NCBI GenBank assembly: GCA_000492175.2
Contig: CP097573.1
Location: forward strand, 2,480,001 to 2,544,000
Direction: 5' to 3'
Length of the DNA: 64,000 bases
From: Firmicutes bacterium ASF500
GTDB lineage: Bacteria; Bacillota; Clostridia; Oscillospirales; Oscillospiraceae
The notes under the pieces are model-generated. The model made no database searches. It saw only the letters and a program-made list of their open reading frames with translations, and was not told the DNA's origin. Shown piece by piece: positions 36,964-46,002 of the stretch (positions within the stretch are counted from its first letter, which is position 1; every line of letters starts with the position of its first letter). The position numbers and the translations under genes were made by a program.

Positions 36964-37592
36964 ATCGTTTCCTCCTTATATCCATATCCCTCCGCCGCAC
37001 CGCCGTAGCGCAGCAGATCCATCCTCGCCTCAATCGAGGCCCGGGTTTGGTCCATCTGATTGGGAGCCCGCAGGGTCTCCATAATGGCAAAGGCCAGCAC
37101 CGCGCAGGACAGACGAAAAATATTGTCGGCGTATCCCCGATCCCCCCGCCGCAGCTTGGAGGGGTCCACCGCCTCCCACAGCTGGTCAGGGAGCAAATCG
37201 CTGGGCCCGCCCACAATGCTTTGCAGATCATACCCCTTGTTCAGAGTGATGAGCTGGATAAACCGGGTCAGGATGGGGTCCGCGTCGCCCTTTCCGCTGA
37301 TAAAGCTGTCATAGGCCATCAGGGGCAGCTTGAACAGGTCACCCTCCGCCTGCACCAGGATGTCCCGCAGCAGGGCGATAAAATATCCCTGCATGTCCCT
37401 TAAAAGGTAGCGGATCAGGTCCTCCTTGCCGTCAAAATATTGGTAAAAGCTCCCCCGGGGAATGCGGGCTTCCGCGATGATCCGGCTGATGGAAAGCTCG
37501 GTGAACCGGACCCGGGTCATCTCCGCCCAACCGGCCTCAATCAGCCGCGCCCGTTTCTCTTCCGGGAGCCGAAAAAATGTACTGCTGGGCAT
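36960..37592 (-). CDS. TetR/AcrR-family repressor
   Basis: A 210-residue regulator. The N-terminal HTH is at about 28-55 (LSISRIIAEARIPRGSFYQY) and an all-helical ligand domain follows. I set the start at ATG 37592 (GGGGGGAGG upstream); a TTG 12 codons earlier lies in the operator. It is the first gene of the tetR-TolC-adaptor-pump operon. Two TGTGACA palindromes sit between its promoter and start, which implies autorepression relieved by a pump substrate. Confidence 0.9.
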   Translation of the reverse strand: MPSSTFFRLPEEKRARLIEAGWAEMTRVRFTELSISRIIAEARIPRGSFYQYFDGKEDLIRYLLRDMQGYFIALLRDILVQAEGDLFKLPLMAYDSFISGKGDADPILTRFIQLITLNKGYDLQSIVGGPSDLLPDQLWEAVDPSKLRRGDRGYADNIFRLSCAVLAFAIMETLRAPNQMDQTRASIEARMDLLRYGGAAEGYGYKEETI

Positions 37593-37609
37593 GTCCTCCC
37601 CCCCTTCTG

Positions 37610-37645
37610 TTGTGACATCGTGTCGCAATGTGACAGCCTGTCACA
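37610..37645. promoter_or_regulatory. Tandem TetR operator candidates
   Basis: TGTGACA-GCC-TGTCACA (37629-37645) is a perfect palindrome. TTGTGACA-TCG-TGTCGCAA (37610-37628) is the same palindrome with one mismatch. Both lie at or just after the predicted transcription start. Confidence 0.75.
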
Positions 37646-37674
37646 ATTATACGGATTAGCCCTCCCCCTGTCAA
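37646..37674 (-). promoter_or_regulatory. Promoter of the tetR-efflux operon
   Basis: Perfect TTGACA (37669-37674), 17-nt spacer, perfect TATAAT (37646-37651) on the minus strand. Confidence 0.85.
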
Positions 37675-37712
37675 GCCGCTTTTGTGAAGCTTTTGTTAAG
37701 ATTCCGCCCGCA

Positions 37713-37919
37713 CCCCCATGTCTACCAACGGTCTGCCAAAAAGCCCTGTCGAACCCTTGTGCCGCAAGTAGCTGCGGGGACTGGAATATTTTAGAATGTC
37801 TACCAAATGTCTACCAGTTTCACCTTTTGACAGGTTTGGAGGCCTGCTTTTGCGGTTTCCTTCTGTTTTCGTAGCTTTCAGGGCTCACGTCAGGTAGTAA
37901 CACCCTGACAAGGGGAGGA
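37713..37919. repeat. Element G copy 2 (about 207 bp interspersed repeat)
   Basis: A diverged copy of 23214-23422 in the same orientation. The AATATTTTAG core, the paired TGTCTACCA motifs and the CTTTTTGACAG-like segment are kept, while the AACCCCT/AGGGGTT stem is degraded. It fills most of the 384-nt gap between tetR and the surface protein gene. Confidence 0.75.
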
Positions 37920-37946
37920 GTGCGCCCATTTTTACCTATGCAAGAA

Positions 37947-37972
37947 ACAGGCCGCCCGGCTGGGCGGCCTGT
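37947..37972 (-). terminator. Terminator after the surface protein gene
   Basis: ACAGGCCGCCC and its complement, followed by TTTCTTG on the minus strand. Confidence 0.7.
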
Positions 37973-37976
37973 GGGG

Positions 37977-40900
37977 TTATTTTGCGGCGGGTTCGGTATC
38001 CTCCTGGGGCTGGGAGGCTGAGGCGCTGGCCTTGACGGCGCGGCGATTTTTGATGCGCCTGCCTGCCAAAACCAGGAGCGCAGCCAAGGCCGCGCCGCCG
38101 CCGATCAGGGGCCAGGGGAGCGGGGACGCCTGGGGGACCACGCAGAAGGTGCCCTGAATCCCCTCCATGGTCAGGAGGAGGTACTGTCCGTTCTGGCCGG
38201 CCTCGACAGCCTGCCACTGCCCATCCTCCAGCCGCCATACCTCGGCGGAGCCCCCGGTAGAGTTCAGCAGACGGAGGGGAATGGAAGTGCCTCCGGGCGT
38301 CTGTGCGCCGGTGAGGGAAACATCCCAGACGCAGGTCTCCTCGCCGCTGGAGGCGGGGGGTGTCTGGGTGCTGACGGTCACATGGAGGACGGCCTCCTCG
38401 GTAAACCGGCCCTCCGCCAGAGCGCGGGCCAGCTTGCCCTCGCACTCCTCGCTGGAGACCAGGGTGACCCAGGGGGTGTAGACTGCCTCCAGGGTGAGGT
38501 CGGAGCCGGTACCGGCGGTGTCAAACTCCGGCCAGAGGCCGTAGCAGCCCTCTTTCTCCGGGACATCGGGCAGGGCGAGGCGGGACAGATCGTCGCCGTA
38601 GAGGAAGGGGAGCTGAGCCACCAGGGCCCCGTCCGCCATCAGAGTGAGGGTGAAGGCGGTGAACTCCTGGGGGAGGTCGGGCAGAGCGGCCAGGGCCTCA
38701 AAGGGGACAGGCTCGGCCCGTCCGGCGTAGCTCACGCCGTCCACCCCGCCCCAGCCGGTGTCCACAAAGAGGTTGCCGGACAGGGTGCCGCCGGCCTCCA
38801 TCTCTCCGGCCACCGCGCCCAGGCACTCAGTTCCCCCGTCAATAACGGCGATGGAGCGGCAGTCCTTCACACGGCTGGCCCAGCCGGCCACGCCGCCTAC
38901 ATAGCTGCCCCCGGACAGGGTGTTTTTGCAGAAGCAGCCTCGAATGGAGGCGTCGGCCCAGCCGGCCGCGCCGCCCACATAGTCTCCGCTGGTGCTGGCG
39001 ACAGGGCCGTAGCTCTGACAGCCCAGGGCGGTGCCCAGGTCCATCCGTCCGGCCAGGCCCCCGGCGCAGTCCTTCTTGGCGGTGACGGGGCCCCGGTTCA
39101 CGCAGTCCTGTAGGACCGCCTTGGTCTCAAAGGTAGCCCCGAAGGACAGGGAGATGTCGTCCTCCGGGTCCAGGTCGGCCTCCACGGCCATGGCGCCCAC
39201 GATGCCGCCCACATTTTTGTCGCCCTCCACCGCGCCGGTGTTGGAGCAGCTGTCCACCTTGCCCTCCCGGGTGGCGGAGATGTCCTCGTCGGAGGTGTCC
39301 TGAATGATGGCCTCCGGACCGGCCTCCACGTTGTCCCGCAGGTCGGTGAGGGCGTTGAGGAGAACATCAAATACCACGTTGAACTGGCGGTTGATGGCCC
39401 GCATGTCGTCGGCCAGGAGGTCGCCGCCGCTCAGGTCCCGGTTCAGGGCCTCCAGCTCGCCGGACAGGCTGTTAAGGGAGCCGTACAGGCTGTCGGTGGA
39501 CTCCCGGGCCTTGTCGCCCAGGGGGGTGAATGTCCGGGGGCCGTCCTCGGTGAGGGTGTCCGTCACCTCGGACATGGTGGAAAAAGCGCTGCTCAGCAGC
39601 TGGCCCGCCTGGGCGGAGGAGCCGGACATGTCCTTCAGCCGGTCCAGGGCCTCCCCCAGGGGGCCGGAGAGCTGGCCGGTCTGGTCCAGGGCCAGCTGGA
39701 GGGAGGCCAGGGCCCGGTCCATGCTGTCCCCGGCGTCCCGGAGCTCGTCAAAGGCCCCCTTCATGCTGGAGTTGGCCTCCCGCCAGTCCTCCCGGAGCTG
39801 GGGGATGGCCCGGTCTACCCGGTCCAAGGCGGAGGCGATGCTCCGCAGGGCCCGACCCAGCTCCCGCACGGGGGCGATCAGGTCGGGAAACTCCCCGGAC
39901 CCGGTGAGAAAGTCCCCCAGGGCGTCCGCCGCCTGGGAGATGGAGGAGAAGGCGTCCCCCAGCTGGCCCACCGAGCGGTGGAGCCGGGTCAGGGCGGTGT
40001 AGATGGAGTCACTGTCGTCGGACAGCAGGCCCCGGGTGAGGGCGTCCAGGGAGTCCTCCACCCCGTCCAGGGCGTTTTCCAGGCTGGGGCCCGCCTGACG
40101 CAGGGCTCCGGCGGCGGCGTGGAGGCTGGATACCGCCTGATCTCCGACCTCCAGCCCATCGCCCAGGGCGTCCATAGCGTCGCCCAGATTGCCGGACATC
40201 TCCTCCAGGCGTCCGCCCACCTCAGACAGGTCCTTTAAGGCGGGGGAGAGCTGGTCCAGGGCCTTGGTGGTGTCGGCCAGGATGAGGTTAACGGTGTCCA
40301 CCGTCCCGTCAGCAAAGTCCACAACCTGGTCCAGCAGGCGGCGGGAGCTGTCCTGCGCGGCGCTGGCGTAGTCCCCCATGACGGACAGGCGGGCAGAGAT
40401 GTCGTCCCCGGTGCGCTGGGCGTCGTTTAGGGCCCGGTTGATAAGGGATTCCAGGGTGTCCAGCTCTTTTTTCAGCTGCTCCAGGCTGTCCCGGCCCGGG
40501 TCCATCAGCAGGTAGGGCTCGGCCTGGCCCACGATACCTCCCACATCCTTCCGGCCATGGATGGTGCCGTGGTTGACACAGCCGCTCATATAGCCGTTCT
40601 GCCGTCCGGCCACGCCGCCGGTGTTGTAGCCCACGTGGGGGTAGCCCACGTCGCCGCTGTTGACGCAGCCCTGGACCACCCCGGCGGTCCAGCCCACAAT
40701 GCCGCCGGTATCGGAGCAGCTGTTGAGGAGGTAATAGGCCTCGTCTCCGGCGGCGGCCAGCTCGGCTAGGGCGGCCCCGGCGTCCTCGGCCATCAGGTCC
40801 AGCTCGGACTCAGTCCGGGTCAGGTTGACCCCGGCGGTGTTCTCGCAGTTCAGCAGCAGGCCGGAGCTTCGGCCCGCGATGCCGCCGGTGGCGCTCTCGC

Positions 40901-41441
40901 CGGTGACCGCCCCGGAGGCGGTACAGCCGATGATCTGGCCGCTGACGCTGTTGCGCCCCGCGATACCACCCACGGCGCTCTCCCCCAGGACCGCCCCGTG
41001 GAAGGCGCAGTTGAGGAGGGTTCCGGCGTTCTCCCCCGCGATACCGCCCACGGCGGAGCGGGAGCCCTCGGGGGCCACTGTCCCCTTGACGGTCAGCTCC
41101 TGGACCACCGCCCCGGGCTGAACATATCGGAACAGGCCCATATTGGACCCGGCGGAGGTGATCCGCAGGCCGGAGATGGTGTGCTCCTGGCCCAGGAAGG
41201 TGCCGCCGAAGGTGGGGATGGGGGTGAACTCCGCCTCCCCCAGGTCCAGGTCGGCGGCGAGGGTGACGGTCTTGCCCTGGGACCAGGCGTCCAGGGTACA
41301 GCGCTTGGAGAGGTCCTGAAGGTCCTCCACGCTGGAAATGATGATGCTGTCCGGCTCGATGGCCAGGGCCGCGGGGAGGGAGCATACCATCCACCCCGCC
41401 AGCAGCAGGGCCAGTACCCTGCTCGTCAAAGGTCTACGCAT
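37977..41441 (-). CDS. Large surface protein with GLUG-like repeats and a long helical stalk
   Basis: A 1154-residue protein. The signal peptide is about 1-27. GLUG-like Gly-rich beta repeats run from about 90 to 300 (AVGGIAGENAGTLLNC, VGGIAGRNSVSGQIIGC) and again at about 740-900. Between them lies a 400-residue helical region with heptad-like DALGDGLEVGDQAVSSLHAA-type spacing, resembling the stalk of YhgE/Pip-type proteins. Near the C-terminus is one TM (about 1108-1126) and a basic cytoplasmic tail. It overlaps the MMPL gene by 8 bp, so the two are cotranslated and probably work together. Confidence 0.75.
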   Translation of the reverse strand: MRRPLTSRVLALLLAGWMVCSLPAALAIEPDSIIISSVEDLQDLSKRCTLDAWSQGKTVTLAADLDLGEAEFTPIPTFGGTFLGQEHTISGLRITSAGSNMGLFRYVQPGAVVQELTVKGTVAPEGSRSAVGGIAGENAGTLLNCAFHGAVLGESAVGGIAGRNSVSGQIIGCTASGAVTGESATGGIAGRSSGLLLNCENTAGVNLTRTESELDLMAEDAGAALAELAAAGDEAYYLLNSCSDTGGIVGWTAGVVQGCVNSGDVGYPHVGYNTGGVAGRQNGYMSGCVNHGTIHGRKDVGGIVGQAEPYLLMDPGRDSLEQLKKELDTLESLINRALNDAQRTGDDISARLSVMGDYASAAQDSSRRLLDQVVDFADGTVDTVNLILADTTKALDQLSPALKDLSEVGGRLEEMSGNLGDAMDALGDGLEVGDQAVSSLHAAAGALRQAGPSLENALDGVEDSLDALTRGLLSDDSDSIYTALTRLHRSVGQLGDAFSSISQAADALGDFLTGSGEFPDLIAPVRELGRALRSIASALDRVDRAIPQLREDWREANSSMKGAFDELRDAGDSMDRALASLQLALDQTGQLSGPLGEALDRLKDMSGSSAQAGQLLSSAFSTMSEVTDTLTEDGPRTFTPLGDKARESTDSLYGSLNSLSGELEALNRDLSGGDLLADDMRAINRQFNVVFDVLLNALTDLRDNVEAGPEAIIQDTSDEDISATREGKVDSCSNTGAVEGDKNVGGIVGAMAVEADLDPEDDISLSFGATFETKAVLQDCVNRGPVTAKKDCAGGLAGRMDLGTALGCQSYGPVASTSGDYVGGAAGWADASIRGCFCKNTLSGGSYVGGVAGWASRVKDCRSIAVIDGGTECLGAVAGEMEAGGTLSGNLFVDTGWGGVDGVSYAGRAEPVPFEALAALPDLPQEFTAFTLTLMADGALVAQLPFLYGDDLSRLALPDVPEKEGCYGLWPEFDTAGTGSDLTLEAVYTPWVTLVSSEECEGKLARALAEGRFTEEAVLHVTVSTQTPPASSGEETCVWDVSLTGAQTPGGTSIPLRLLNSTGGSAEVWRLEDGQWQAVEAGQNGQYLLLTMEGIQGTFCVVPQASPLPWPLIGGGAALAALLVLAGRRIKNRRAVKASASASQPQEDTEPAAK

Positions 41442-43917
41442 GGGTCTCCACCTCCTCGCTCCGGGCCGGCTCCAGGGGGAGCGGCTCCTCCTCCGGCGCT
41501 ACGGTCCCCGACGCCACCGAGGCGTTGATGGACCCGTGAAGGGTGCCGCTGAAATCGGCGTCCACCATGCCGGAGACATAGCCCCGGACGTGGCCCTCCA
41601 CCCGCAGCGCGCCGATATGGCTCTGGATGGGCAGGCGGGCCTTGATGGTAAAGGCGGTCTTTTCAATGATGATGTCGCCCAGCAGCAGAATCTGGGGCAG
41701 GATGCCCATGACCAGGAAGATGGAGATCAGGGTGCCCCGGCCCAGGCACACGCCAATGGAGGCGATGGACGGGTTGGTGGACAGGAACCCGATCAGAATA
41801 CCCGCCGAGGCCAGGATGGTCCCCGAGGTGACGATGGTGGGGAAGGCCTCGTTCAGCGACTGGATCACCGCGTCCTTCAAGGGCATGGTCTGCTTCAACT
41901 CCACATAGCGGTTGGCGATGACAATAGCGTAGTCGATATTGGCCCCCATCTGGATGGAGCTGACCACCAGATAGCTGAGGAAGAACAGGGGCTCATTCTG
42001 TAGATAGGGGAAGGAGAAGTTAATCCACACACTGCCCTGAATCACCAAAATCAGCAGGACGGGCAGTCCGGCGGACTGGAAGGTGAACACCAGCACCAGG
42101 ATGACAAAGACGATGGTGAGGATGCTGATGAGCAGGTTGTCGTTGCCGAAGGAGGTGGACAGGTCGAGGTCGCTGGTGGAGTTGCCCACGAGGAGGGCGT
42201 CCTCCTGGTAGTACCGGCCCAGCAGGCCGTGGAGGCTGTCCAGAAAGGCGAAGGTCTCCGCCCCCTCCTCCGGTAGATTGAGCTGGAGAACCATGCGGCT
42301 GTAGTTCTCCCCCTTGAGCTGGAGCTGAGCGTCGGTGAGCTGTGCGTGGAGGTCCTCAATGGTCTCGGTCATGCCGGCGTCCAGGGAGACATAGCCCTCC
42401 TCCATCATGTCGTAGACATAGAGGAACATATCAATGAGGGGCACGCCGTAGCTGTCCAGGCCGGAGACCACCTGCCCGTACTTCTCCTGGTCCACCGCGT
42501 AGGCGGAGTAGAGCAGGCGGGCTACCTCAATGTCCAGGTCGGTCATCTCGGCGAACTGGCGGGGGGTGAGCTTGTCGGTGAGGACATAGCCGTCCATGGC
42601 GTCCACATTAGCCAGACCTAGAACGGTATCCGTCTCGGGCAGCTTCTCCAGCTCCCGGAGCAGCTTGCCCTCCTTCTCATAGTCCCCCTGGGGGACCAGG
42701 ACGGCCAGGGTGTTGACCCGGCCAAAGGCGTTGTCCACCTTGGCCTGGGCGATTTGGCTCTCGTTCTGGCGGATGGTGGTCAGGCCGGTCTGGCCGTAGG
42801 CGTAGGGGCAGCGGTTGGCAAAGACAAAGCCGCCGATGAGCAGAACCACAAACAGCGGGGGCATGATGTACCGGGTCTTGACGGCCAGCCTGCCCCAGGC
42901 GGTGATCTTGGGCACGAAGCTTCTGTGGTGGGTGCGGTCGATGAGCCCGCTGAAGCTCATCAGCAGGCCGGGCATCAGGGTGAACACCGAAAGCAGGCTG
43001 AGGACGATGGACTTCATCAGCACCAGGCCCAGGTCCCGGCCAATGCCGAACTGCATGAAGCACATGGCCCCCAGGCCGGACAGGGTAGTCATGGAGGAGC
43101 CGGAAATTTCCGGGATGGCCTTGCTCAGGGCGATCACCACCGCCTCCCGGGGCTCCAGCCGCTCCCGCTCCTCGGTGTACCGGTGGCACAGGATGATGGC
43201 GTAGTCGATGGCCAGGGCCAGCTGGAGCACCACCGCCACCGAGTCGGAGACAAAGGAGATCTCCCCGAAGATGAAGTTGGTCCCCTTGTTCATGAGAGCC
43301 GCCAGGCCGAAGGTCATGAGCAGTACAGGAATCTCCATATAGGTGTGGGAGGTGAACAGCAGCACCAGCAGGATGATAACCACGGCGATGACCATGACCA
43401 CCTGCATCTCAGCGGCCAGACTGTCGGAGGCGGAGCCGCCGGTGTCGCCGGTGACGTACACGTCATAGCCCTCCAGCAGGGCCTCGACGCTGTCCAGGGC
43501 CTTGAGGCTCACCGGGTCGGCGGCGGCGCCCTCGTAGGTGATGGACAACAGGGCGCCTCCGCTCTGGTAGTGGTCCGGAGTGTTGTCGAACTCCACGGCC
43601 TTGACCCCGGGGATGGCCCGAGCCTGTTCAGCCAGCCGTTCGGCCTGCCGCCAGGAGATGTTGTCCACCATGATCCGGCTGGTTCCGAAGGTGACAAACT
43701 CCTCGTCCATGATGGTCAGACCCTGACGGGTCTCGGTGGTGTCGGGCAGATAGCTGGTCAGGTCGTCGTTGACCGCCGTCCACCCGCTGGAAAAGACGCA
43801 GAAAATGGCCACGCCGATGTACAGCAGGTAAAAGGCCTTGCGCTTATCCACGATAAACGCGGACACGCGCTCCATCGGGCTCTGCTTTTCCGATTGATTT
43901 GCCGGTTCTTTGCTCAA
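41434..43917 (-). CDS. MMPL/RND-superfamily transporter
   Basis: An 827-residue membrane protein with the MMPL two-fold layout: TM1 near residue 30, an outer loop, five TMs at about 175-370, a second outer loop, and six TMs at about 580-750. QLALAIDYAIILCHRY and QMGANIDYAIVIANRY are the paired TM4/TM10 motifs with Asp-Tyr, expected for proton coupling. A Gly-rich soluble tail (VRGYVSGMVDADFSG) follows the last TM. It starts with TTG behind AAGGAG. It may export a lipid or hydrophobic product, or act with the overlapping surface protein. Confidence 0.88.
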   Translation of the reverse strand: MSKEPANQSEKQSPMERVSAFIVDKRKAFYLLYIGVAIFCVFSSGWTAVNDDLTSYLPDTTETRQGLTIMDEEFVTFGTSRIMVDNISWRQAERLAEQARAIPGVKAVEFDNTPDHYQSGGALLSITYEGAAADPVSLKALDSVEALLEGYDVYVTGDTGGSASDSLAAEMQVVMVIAVVIILLVLLFTSHTYMEIPVLLMTFGLAALMNKGTNFIFGEISFVSDSVAVVLQLALAIDYAIILCHRYTEERERLEPREAVVIALSKAIPEISGSSMTTLSGLGAMCFMQFGIGRDLGLVLMKSIVLSLLSVFTLMPGLLMSFSGLIDRTHHRSFVPKITAWGRLAVKTRYIMPPLFVVLLIGGFVFANRCPYAYGQTGLTTIRQNESQIAQAKVDNAFGRVNTLAVLVPQGDYEKEGKLLRELEKLPETDTVLGLANVDAMDGYVLTDKLTPRQFAEMTDLDIEVARLLYSAYAVDQEKYGQVVSGLDSYGVPLIDMFLYVYDMMEEGYVSLDAGMTETIEDLHAQLTDAQLQLKGENYSRMVLQLNLPEEGAETFAFLDSLHGLLGRYYQEDALLVGNSTSDLDLSTSFGNDNLLISILTIVFVILVLVFTFQSAGLPVLLILVIQGSVWINFSFPYLQNEPLFFLSYLVVSSIQMGANIDYAIVIANRYVELKQTMPLKDAVIQSLNEAFPTIVTSGTILASAGILIGFLSTNPSIASIGVCLGRGTLISIFLVMGILPQILLLGDIIIEKTAFTIKARLPIQSHIGALRVEGHVRGYVSGMVDADFSGTLHGSINASVASGTVAPEEEPLPLEPARSEEVETHA

Positions 43918-43953
43918 GGCTGAGCGCTCCTTTCCTGTATTTGGGTGTCCTCT

Positions 43954-43982
43954 ATTATACTACTTTTTGCTGACAAATACAA
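43954..43982 (-). promoter_or_regulatory. Promoter of the MMPL/surface-protein unit
   Basis: -35 TTGTAT (43977-43982), 17-nt spacer, perfect -10 TATAAT (43954-43959), minus strand. Confidence 0.65.
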
Positions 43983-44070
43983 CAAAAAGTTTTGTATGAA
44001 AAATCCCCCGCTCCACATCCTAAAAAGGACCCCGAAAGGGGAATTTTCAGACAAAAAGGAGCGGGGCGCT

Positions 44071-44601
44071 GTGATCTGGTTTTGGAGCTTTCTGACGTAC
44101 AGCTTTTTGGGCTGTTTGCTGGAGGAGGCCTACGCCGCGGCGACGGGGGGCCGGTCCGGGCGGAAGGGGCTGCGGGTACTGCCGCTGTGCCCGGTGTACG
44201 GGGCGGGGGCCTGCCTCATCCTCTTCGTAACGGGCGGGGTGACGGCCTGGCCCCCGGCGGTGTTTTTCCTGGGCGGTCTGGCGGCTACGGCAGCGGAGTA
44301 CTGCGCCGCCCTGTACCACGAGAGGGTCCTTGGGGTGTCCTTCTGGAGCTACGACGGCCTGTCCGGCAGCCTCCACGGCCGGGTGTGCCTGCCCTTCTCC
44401 CTGGCCTGGGGGGCGCTGTCCCTGGGACTGCGGTACTGGGTCCACCCCACCCTGGCCCCCTGGCTGGCCCGGATTCCTCCGCCGGTGGGCTGGTCCGCCC
44501 TGACCTGCGTGGTGGCCGACGGCCTGCTAACCGCCGTCCTCCTGCGGCGGACGGGGGATATCACCTGTCTGCGGCGGCAGCGCCGGACAACTGCCGGGTA
44601 G
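44071..44601 (+). CDS. CmpB-type putative membrane protein (annotated ABC permease family)
   Basis: A 176-residue protein with about five TMs of the ABC_trans_CmpB family, common and uncharacterised in Firmicutes. It keeps FLTYSFLGCLLEEAYA at the N-terminus and WSYDGLSGSLHGRVCLPFS in the middle. GTG 44071 is chosen because AAGGAG lies 9 nt upstream and the family start fits; upstream residues are not family-like. Its 3' end overlaps the convergent MATE gene by 41 bp. Confidence 0.75.
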   Translation: MIWFWSFLTYSFLGCLLEEAYAAATGGRSGRKGLRVLPLCPVYGAGACLILFVTGGVTAWPPAVFFLGGLAATAAEYCAALYHERVLGVSFWSYDGLSGSLHGRVCLPFSLAWGALSLGLRYWVHPTLAPWLARIPPPVGWSALTCVVADGLLTAVLLRRTGDITCLRRQRRTTAG

Positions 44602-45928
44602 TCCGCCGCCTCATCCAGAGGTAGGACGCGACGCAGATCATCACCGACAGCAGCGACCCGGCGGGAGCGGCCATCCCCATGGGGTAGAGGGTGTCGGCAA
44701 AGTACTTCGAGGTCAGATAGGCGATGGGGACGCGGGCGCAGACAATAGACGCCGAGTTGTGGAGAAAGGAGATGCCTGACAGGCCGTAGGCGCAGAAATA
44801 GCCGCTGAAGCAGAAGTGAATCCCGGCCAGGGGGCAGTCCCATATGTAACTGCGGAGATACTGTCCCCCCAGCAGGATGACCGCCGGGTCCTTTTCCCGG
44901 GTAAACAGGCCCACAATGGGCTCGGCCCAGAGCTGGACCGCGATGGACACTACCACGCCGAAGCCCACCGCGATGGCGGTGGCGTACCAGAGGGTGAGGG
45001 AGGCCCGGCGGTCCTTCCCCGCCCCGATGTTCTGGGCGGACAAGGCGGAGACGGCGGACAGCATGGAGGAGGGGACCAGAAATACCATGCCGATGAACTT
45101 CTCCACAATGCCCACCGCCGCCGCGTCGGCTAGTCCCCGGCGGTTGGCGATGATGGTGATGACGATGAAGGCGATTTGAATGAAGCCGTCCTGGAGGGCC
45201 ACGGGGACGCCGATTTTCAGCACAGGACCCATGATCTCCCGCCGGGGCCGGAGGGCGTCCCGGCTGAGGGACAGCCCGGTTTTTTTCCGGCGGATGACGG
45301 ACAGGGCGATGGCTACGCTGATGGTCTGGGCCAGGGTGGTCCCCAGCGCCGCCCCGGTGGGGCCCAGCCCCAGCAGGCCGATGAACAGATAGTCCAGGGC
45401 GATATTGACCACGCAGGCCGCCGCGATAAAGTACATGGGGCTCTTGGAGTCCCCCAGTCCCCGGAACACGGCGCTGATGATGTTATAGGCGGTGATGAAG
45501 GGGATGCCGGCAAAGCAGACCGTCAGATACCGGACGGTGCCCTCCGCCGCCTCGGCGGGGGTGGACATCATTGAGACGATGGGCTCCACCAGGACCAGCA
45601 GGAGAAGGGTAATCCCCGCCGACACGGCCATAAACAGCGTGGCCGTGTTGCCGATGATGAGGGAGGCCTTCTCCCGGTCCTTCGCCCCCACCGCCCGGCC
45701 AATGGTGACGGTGGACCCCATGGCCAGCCCCACGATCATCACGGTGAGCATGTGCATCACCTGACTGCCGTTGGAGACGGCGGTGGTGCTGTCGATGCCG
45801 TTGAACTGGCCGATGATGAACAGGTCGGCCATGCCGTACAGGGTCTGCAAAAAGTAGGACAGCAGGTAGGGCAGGGAAAAATACAGAATATTTTGAAATA
45901 CGCTCCCGGTGGTCAGGTCTCTCTCCAC
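44561..45928 (-). CDS. MATE-family efflux transporter
   Basis: A 455-residue 12-TM exporter of the NorM/DinF type. It opens with the usual LTTGSVFQNILYFSLPYLLS, continues with YGMADLFIIGQFNG, and repeats the MatE unit in the second half. The family uses Na+ or H+ to expel cationic compounds; the substrate is unknown. It starts with GTG behind AAGGAGG. It is convergent with, and overlaps, the CmpB-type gene. Confidence 0.92.
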   Translation of the reverse strand: MERDLTTGSVFQNILYFSLPYLLSYFLQTLYGMADLFIIGQFNGIDSTTAVSNGSQVMHMLTVMIVGLAMGSTVTIGRAVGAKDREKASLIIGNTATLFMAVSAGITLLLLVLVEPIVSMMSTPAEAAEGTVRYLTVCFAGIPFITAYNIISAVFRGLGDSKSPMYFIAAACVVNIALDYLFIGLLGLGPTGAALGTTLAQTISVAIALSVIRRKKTGLSLSRDALRPRREIMGPVLKIGVPVALQDGFIQIAFIVITIIANRRGLADAAAVGIVEKFIGMVFLVPSSMLSAVSALSAQNIGAGKDRRASLTLWYATAIAVGFGVVVSIAVQLWAEPIVGLFTREKDPAVILLGGQYLRSYIWDCPLAGIHFCFSGYFCAYGLSGISFLHNSASIVCARVPIAYLTSKYFADTLYPMGMAAPAGSLLSVMICVASYLWMRRRTTRQLSGAAAADR

Positions 45929-45954
45929 GGCGGTCTCCTCCTTTGGACGTTAGA

Positions 45955-45985
45955 AAAGCCCACGACTGTCATGATCGTGGGCTTT
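45955..45985 (-). terminator. Terminator of the small membrane protein gene
   Basis: AAAGCCCACGA and its complement around a 9-nt loop, followed by TCTAACG on the minus strand. Confidence 0.65.
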
Positions 45986-46002
45986 CGGCGGGCTTGGTTG
46001 GC

